Assembly: GCA_003162115.1 (NCBI GenBank)
Contig: PMMV01000094.1
Location: 1 to 11,082 of the forward strand
Source of the DNA: Methanobacterium sp.
Lineage (GTDB): Archaea > Methanobacteriota > Methanobacteria > Methanobacteriales > Methanobacteriaceae
DNA: 11,082 nt
Direction: 5' to 3'
This document shows, piece after piece, positions 7,551 to 11,082 of this stretch. The notes beneath the pieces are model-generated. The model saw only the letters and a list, made by a program, of their open reading frames with translations, did no database searches and was not told the DNA's origin. Both the position numbers and the translations under genes were made by a program. Within the stretch, counting starts at the first letter, position 1. Each line of letters opens with the position of its first letter.

Positions 7551-8214
7551 ATGGAAATTTATTTAATAGTAATAGTAGCAGTTACTGCATTTATTGCAAC
7601 CAATTTAGACGATATATTCGTTTTAATAGCCTACTTTGCCCATAGAGATTTTAGTAAAGTTTCAGTTGTTTTAGGCCAATATATTGGTGTTTCTTTACTT
7701 ATATTCATCAGTAGCTTTGCATACTTTTTCAAATTCATAATTCCTGCTTCATATATAGCGTTATTTGGGATTTTACCCATTTTTATTGGATTGAAAAGTT
7801 TATGGAGTTTGAGAAAGGAGGTTCAAACATCTTTCAAAAGAATCCCATTCCCAAAATGACCATGATAAGAATAAGAACTCCAATACAGAAGTTTCGATTT
7901 ATAAAACATTCAAGGTTGCATCAGTCACATTTTCTAACGGAGGTGATAATATTGGAGTTTATGTCCCTCTTTTTGCAAGTATGAGCATTTTTCCTCTGGT
8001 TTTTACCATTGTAATTTTCATGTTTATGATTGGATTATGGTGTTTTATAGGCTATTTTATGGTTAGTAACAGAATTGTTGGAAACAAACTAAAAAGATAC
8101 GGCCACATTATATTACCATTTGTTCTCATATTAATTGGATTAGGAGTTTTATTGGGAGGAGTTTCTATTTTTTCATCAAAACTAGGAAGTATGAAAATTT
8201 TTACAGAATTTTGA
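7551..8214 (+). pseudogene. cadD: CadD-type cadmium resistance transporter, frameshifted
   Basis: Two frames together give a protein of about 220 residues of the cadmium resistance transporter family (CadD), small membrane exporters of divalent metal ions. The first part (7551-7859) has the NLDDIFVL motif (residues 18-25) in helix 1, then GQYIGVSLLIFIS and IPIFIGLKSL-like helices. The second part (7813-8214, +1 frame) has a hydrophilic His/Asp/Asn linker (SHSQNDHDKNKNS), the second signature VTFSNGGDNIGVYVPLFA (7924-7977) and two further helices. Together they cover the whole family plan, so only one frameshift separates this from an intact gene. The likely place is CATCTTTCAAAAG (7827-7839), where losing one base gives a smooth join. 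No good ribosome binding site precedes ATG at 7551. It may be a true pseudogene, an indel error, or less likely a +1 recoded gene. Confidence 0.75.
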
Positions 8215-8327
8215 GATTTTTTATATGAATTCATTATGAATAATAGGCATTAATTTTCACATAGATATAATACTTTTAAACATATGGGAAAGGAATTGGA
8301 TTTTTGAAATTAAAACTGAATACATGG

Positions 8328-8437
8328 GTACTATTTACTGTAGATAAAAAGCTATGGCCCATAGTAGATTTATATGGGTTGAATCAGAACATGGAAAAGG
8401 TTCAACGTTCTATTTCAATTCCAATAAAATGATTTAA
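8328..8437 (+). pseudogene. Second histidine-kinase C-terminal remnant
   Basis: The frame 8354-8437 reads AHSRFIWVESEHGKGSTFYF followed by a few residues and a stop. This is the terminal HATPase_c motif of sensor kinases (usually HGGRIWVESExGKGSTFYF), here with the GG pair lost. Just upstream, in the adjacent frame, LFTVDKKL resembles the preceding helix (LxIVKKLVE), so at least one more frameshift is present. No catalytic parts of a kinase remain. The motif differs enough from the copy at 6296-6361 (WVESEHGKGS against RAESEPGKGT) that the two tails come from different kinase genes or from an old duplication. Confidence 0.6.
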
Positions 8438-8448
8438 TATAACTTACA

Positions 8449-8456
8449 TATAATAA
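8449..8456 (+). promoter_or_regulatory. TATA-like box of the nitroreductase gene
   Basis: TATAATAA stands about 52 nt before the chosen ATG. Transcription starting about 25 nt downstream would give a leader of roughly 30 nt that contains the ribosome binding site AGGTG. It is a plausible but short AT-rich match. Confidence 0.35.
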
Positions 8457-8507
8457 ATCTGCAGTAATAATGTTCTTCCTTTGAAAATTAATACTACAGG
8501 TGTAAAA

Positions 8508-9269
8508 ATGGAACAAAATGAATATTATCATTCTATATTCAAAAGGAAATCAATAAGAAATTTTGATTTAAGACCACTTGATGAAGATACACTTGCTGAT
8601 ATTTCAAACCATCTTCGAGTTTTAGAATCCCTGCATGATGATATTAAGGTTAAATTGAAAATCATATCATCAGATGGCGTTAAAAGAAGAATGATGAAAA
8701 AAGCACCACATTACATTACTGTTTTTTCAGAAGCAAAGAACGGTTATTTAACAAATATCGGTTTTATGTTGCAACAGATAGATCTATATCTATCATATAA
8801 TAGTCTGGGAAGCTGTTGGCAGGGGATCCCAAGTCCCAAAAAAGAAGTTTTAGAAAGTTCAAATCTGGAATTCGTAATTTTCATTGCCTTCGGGAAACCC
8901 AAAGATCCACAATCACCACACAGAACCAAAATTTCAGAATTTAAAAGAAAATCTCTTCAAGAGATTACTGACATTAAAGGTGCTGATGAATTGTTAGAAG
9001 CAGCTCGCCTGGCTCCATCATCTGCCAATGGTCAACCGTGGTTTTTTACGGGCGATGAAGGTATAATCCATGTTTTAGCTGTTAAACCTAACTTTGTTAA
9101 GGCATTACTTGTAAAAGATCATTATCTTATAGATATAGGAATCGCTATTTACCACTTAAAGGTTGCAGCAGAATATCTAGGCAAAAAAACTGAAATACTA
9201 TTCGATGAAGCAATGAAATCCAATGCTTTTAAAGGATACGATTATATTATCAGCTTAAAATTAGATTAG
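8508..9269 (+). CDS. Nitroreductase-family FMN oxidoreductase, full double-length form
   Basis: A 253-residue cytoplasmic protein of the nitroreductase superfamily, closest in layout to the putative TM1586-like nitroreductases (Pfam 'Putative TM nitroreductase'). These bind FMN and reduce nitro compounds, quinones or unknown substrates with NAD(P)H. Visible signatures are FKRKSIRNF (11-19), the FMN phosphate-binding Arg/Ser motif; APHYITV (66-72); a GYLTNIGFMLQQIDLYLSY helix (79-97) followed by LGSCWQG (100-106); and a second half with LLEAARLAPSSANGQPWFF (162-180), the other typical FMN/substrate loop. ATG at 8508 is preferred over an in-frame TTG at 8481, since AGGTG (8498-8502) lies 5 nt before it and nothing like it precedes the TTG. 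The frame is clean, unlike its neighbours to the left. A T8 tract follows the stop. The physiological substrate cannot be told from sequence. Confidence 0.85.
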   Translation: MEQNEYYHSIFKRKSIRNFDLRPLDEDTLADISNHLRVLESLHDDIKVKLKIISSDGVKRRMMKKAPHYITVFSEAKNGYLTNIGFMLQQIDLYLSYNSLGSCWQGIPSPKKEVLESSNLEFVIFIAFGKPKDPQSPHRTKISEFKRKSLQEITDIKGADELLEAARLAPSSANGQPWFFTGDEGIIHVLAVKPNFVKALLVKDHYLIDIGIAIYHLKVAAEYLGKKTEILFDEAMKSNAFKGYDYIISLKLD

Positions 9270-9271
9270 CA

Positions 9272-9279
9272 TTTTTTTT
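9272..9279 (+). terminator. T-tract terminator after the nitroreductase gene
   Basis: Eight thymines begin two bases after the stop codon, and further T runs follow to about 9312. Archaeal RNA polymerase ends transcription at such T-rich tracts without a hairpin, so this probably separates the gene from the primase operon. Confidence 0.55.
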
Positions 9280-9360
9280 CTAAAGACATTATTTAATTTT
9301 TAATATTTTTTTCATTAATTATCCAATGCTCTCATAATCTATTTTATCTTTAAAGTGCAA

Positions 9361-10722
9361 ATGAATATCATGGTTTCTGCAGCATTTATAAATCCACTCT
9401 CAGACGAAGGAGAAATCATAGTTCGAGAGCTAGGAGATTTTGAAAGGGTATTATCTGATAATGATGATCTAATGCAAATTGTAACAGAAAGCAGATCACA
9501 GGAACTATCCGATGATTCACTCATTCCACATAACTACGTTGATCTGGCTATCAAACGAATTGAATGGTACGCTAAGAAAAAAAATGACAGAAACTTTGAT
9601 CACAAACAATACGATTTCTTATTCAATACTGAAATAGTTAAATTTGATGTTATTGCATTTTACCTTTTATGCCAGGCAGTAGGAGTAAAATATGGCCCAA
9701 ATTCCCGGGAAAGCAGGGTAATGGTTGAGTCTCAGGGAAAACTCATAGAAAACAGACTTGGTAAACTTTCAAAAAATGAAAGGGGAGAAATTGTAACCAA
9801 CATTCTTAACAGTCTTATAAGTACTACTCACCTTAAATGGACCTTCTTCGAAGATCTTATCAGTACAAAGAAACTAAAACTACATGACCTGATTCTTGAT
9901 AAAGGTGAAATAATTCTTGACAGGGAAGATTTCTTAGAAAGATTCAGCAACAAAATCCAGGGTAGAAAACCAGAAAAGATGTATGAAGCACTCATTGGAG
10001 ACCGAATCAAGGAATTAGTAATGATCAAGATGGTTATGCAGAATACTGAAAACTACATTTTGAAAGTGGGTGAAATATCTGAAAGGGAAATAGAACCCAA
10101 TCCAATACTCTTAAAACTTGCAGATAAAATATCCGAGGTTCTGGCTGCTTCGGTTCAGAGTTATGGATTCGGAAGTGGATATGGTGGAAGTGTAAAGGCG
10201 TCTGTATTGAATCCAAAAGCATTTCCTCCATGCGTTAAAAAGGTTATGGAAGGAATGAAATCAGGTGGGCGTAATGATGCCATAATAATGTTTTTGACAC
10301 CTTTCATTTCATATGCACGATTATATCCATCTGTTTTTAGTGAAAATGTTACCAAACAAATTTCAGATGTTGATCCCACATTGTTGATTGTTCAAAACGA
10401 AGTGCTACCACTTATATTCGGTGCAGCAGAAAGATGCAGTCCACCCCTCTTTGAGGACCAGCCACAGGACAAGGTAAATTTAAATGCTAAATTAGGATTT
10501 GGTATGCATCAAAAACCTGAACTTAAAAATGAGGGCGAAACAACATGGTATACCCCGATGAGTTGTGAAAAAGTCAAAATACACCTTCCTAGCCTATGTA
10601 AACCAGATGAAAACTGTAAAAAAATTGGTAATCCACTTTCATACTACAACAGAATGATATGGAAAGTAAAAAAGGAATCTAAAGCAGAATCTGCTGCTGA
10701 ACAGAAAGATGATAAGAGATAA
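9361..10722 (+). CDS. priL: DNA primase large subunit, iron-sulfur protein
   Basis: The regulatory subunit of the archaeal/eukaryotic-type primase. It forms a heterodimer with PriS and helps start and measure the RNA primer at replication forks. The N-terminal helical domain (to about 235) carries the YVDLAIKRIEWY and YDFLFN blocks. The C-terminal domain (about 250-440) binds a [4Fe-4S] cluster: Cys291 in AFPPC, Cys359 in ERCSPPLFED, and Cys402, Cys413 and Cys419 in SCEKVKIHLPSLC and ENC; four of these five should be the ligands. NPLSYYNRM closes the domain, followed by a charged tail (KKESKAESAAEQKDDKR). The start is uncertain: GTG 9355, ATG 9361 and ATG 9370 are all in frame and none has a clear ribosome binding site. 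The family core begins near AAFINPLSDEG, so 9370 is also credible, and a leaderless message is possible with a TATA-like TATTTTAT at 9340-9347. It lies 25 nt before priS. Confidence 0.95.
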   Translation: MNIMVSAAFINPLSDEGEIIVRELGDFERVLSDNDDLMQIVTESRSQELSDDSLIPHNYVDLAIKRIEWYAKKKNDRNFDHKQYDFLFNTEIVKFDVIAFYLLCQAVGVKYGPNSRESRVMVESQGKLIENRLGKLSKNERGEIVTNILNSLISTTHLKWTFFEDLISTKKLKLHDLILDKGEIILDREDFLERFSNKIQGRKPEKMYEALIGDRIKELVMIKMVMQNTENYILKVGEISEREIEPNPILLKLADKISEVLAASVQSYGFGSGYGGSVKASVLNPKAFPPCVKKVMEGMKSGGRNDAIIMFLTPFISYARLYPSVFSENVTKQISDVDPTLLIVQNEVLPLIFGAAERCSPPLFEDQPQDKVNLNAKLGFGMHQKPELKNEGETTWYTPMSCEKVKIHLPSLCKPDENCKKIGNPLSYYNRMIWKVKKESKAESAAEQKDDKR

Positions 10723-10747
10723 TAAAAAATCATATTAAATTGAAGAG

Positions 10748-11082
10748 ATGGTAAAAATCGAATATTTAACCCCCGCCAGCCCGGAAGAAAGAAAAAGATA
10801 TTACAGGGAGGAATGGGATATTAAACAGGTCCCAGAATACATAACCCACTCCATTCAGGAGAGAGAATTTGGTTTTGACCATGTTGGAAGGGGACCCAAT
10901 GACAGATACAAGGTCTTTAGAACTCCTGATTTACTCAAGCGTTTTTTAAAAGTTAGAACACCATTTGCAGCCTACTGTTCTGTAGCATTCTATGATAAGC
11001 CACGTAGAAGAGATAGATGGACCAAAGCAGAACTGGTCTTTGATGTGGATGCAAAGGATATTCCGATAAGAACTTGTGAATG
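10748..11082 (+). CDS. priS: DNA primase small (catalytic) subunit, N-terminal part
   Basis: The catalytic subunit of archaeal primase, which makes short RNA (and often DNA) primers from NTPs on single-stranded DNA; it partners with the PriL encoded just upstream. The visible 111 residues cover the start of the AEP-type catalytic domain: an N-terminal [15 protein letters not shown] helix, REFGF (39-43), and FDVDAKD (98-104), whose Asp99 and Asp101 are the metal-binding catalytic pair. The gene has no stop before the window ends and so is partial (the family is usually about 320-350 residues). ATG at 10748 is 25 nt after the priL stop, with only a weak GAAGAG-like ribosome binding site directly before it, suggesting reinitiation or coupling within one transcript. 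The zinc-binding part and third catalytic residue lie beyond the window. Confidence 0.95.
   Translation, partial: MVKIEYLTPASPEERKRYYREEWDIKQVPEYITHSIQEREFGFDHVGRGPNDRYKVFRTPDLLKRFLKVRTPFAAYCSVAFYDKPRRRDRWTKAELVFDVDAKDIPIRTCE

Noticed and set aside
7802..7984. Rightward 60-codon frame across the cadD break
   Set aside because: It is the third, non-coding frame; the two cadD halves read through the same bases in the other two frames with family motifs.
8481..8507. TTG at 8481 as start of the nitroreductase
   Set aside because: No ribosome binding site precedes it, while ATG 8508 has AGGTG at proper spacing and the family begins nearby.
4383..9269. Defence island, toxin-antitoxin pair or new immune system
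   Set aside because: No nuclease, helicase, reverse transcriptase, toxin or CRISPR signature is visible; the contents are membrane proteins, a nitroreductase and decayed stress or signalling genes.
1..11082. tRNA, rRNA, CRISPR array, insertion sequence or replication origin repeats
   Set aside because: Reading both strands gave no cloverleaf with a GTTCRANNC arm in context, no regularly spaced repeats, no transposase and no clustered origin boxes; a covariance-model scan was not possible here.

Overview
The window looks like the chromosome of an AT-rich methanogenic archaeon of the order Methanobacteriales, most likely a Methanobacterium-type genome. The evidence is an archaeal two-subunit primase (PriL followed by PriS), an archaeal MetRS with four CxxC zinc pairs and a C-terminal tRNA-binding domain, a DUF530-type protein known to me only from methanogens, a DUF4013 membrane protein, GGAGG-type ribosome binding sites, TATA-like boxes and T-tract ends. 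This assignment is by family recognition; no database was searched.

Layout. (1) Positions 34-4060, minus strand: a tight operon metG -> DUF530 protein -> helix-turn-helix protein. The first two genes overlap by 4 nt (ATGA) and the third follows after 20 nt. Both metG and the last gene appear to start at TTG with good ribosome binding sites. (2) Positions 4061-4382: a divergent promoter region. (3) Positions 4383-9269: a loose, very AT-rich accessory stretch. It holds two intact membrane-protein genes (DUF4013 family; a small two-helix protein), an unidentified broken fragment, the decayed C-terminal tail of a histidine kinase, a GNAT acetyltransferase in three frames on the minus strand, a CadD-type cadmium transporter broken by one frameshift, a second histidine-kinase tail, and an intact nitroreductase-family gene. 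(4) From about 9361 to the right edge, plus strand: the primase operon, priL followed after 25 nt by priS, which is cut off by the end of the window at residue 111.

How it fits together. The two ends are housekeeping blocks (translation and replication) with long uninterrupted frames. The middle looks like a gene graveyard: at least three frameshifts and two orphan kinase tails lie within about 2.2 kb, while about 6 kb of flanking coding sequence is clean. This argues for real pseudogenisation rather than general sequencing error, although single homopolymer indels cannot be excluded for cadD and the DUF4013 tail. I see no CRISPR array, tRNA, rRNA, integrase, transposase or recognisable defence system. 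The least explained intact items are the DUF530 protein and the tandem-HTH protein co-transcribed with metG.
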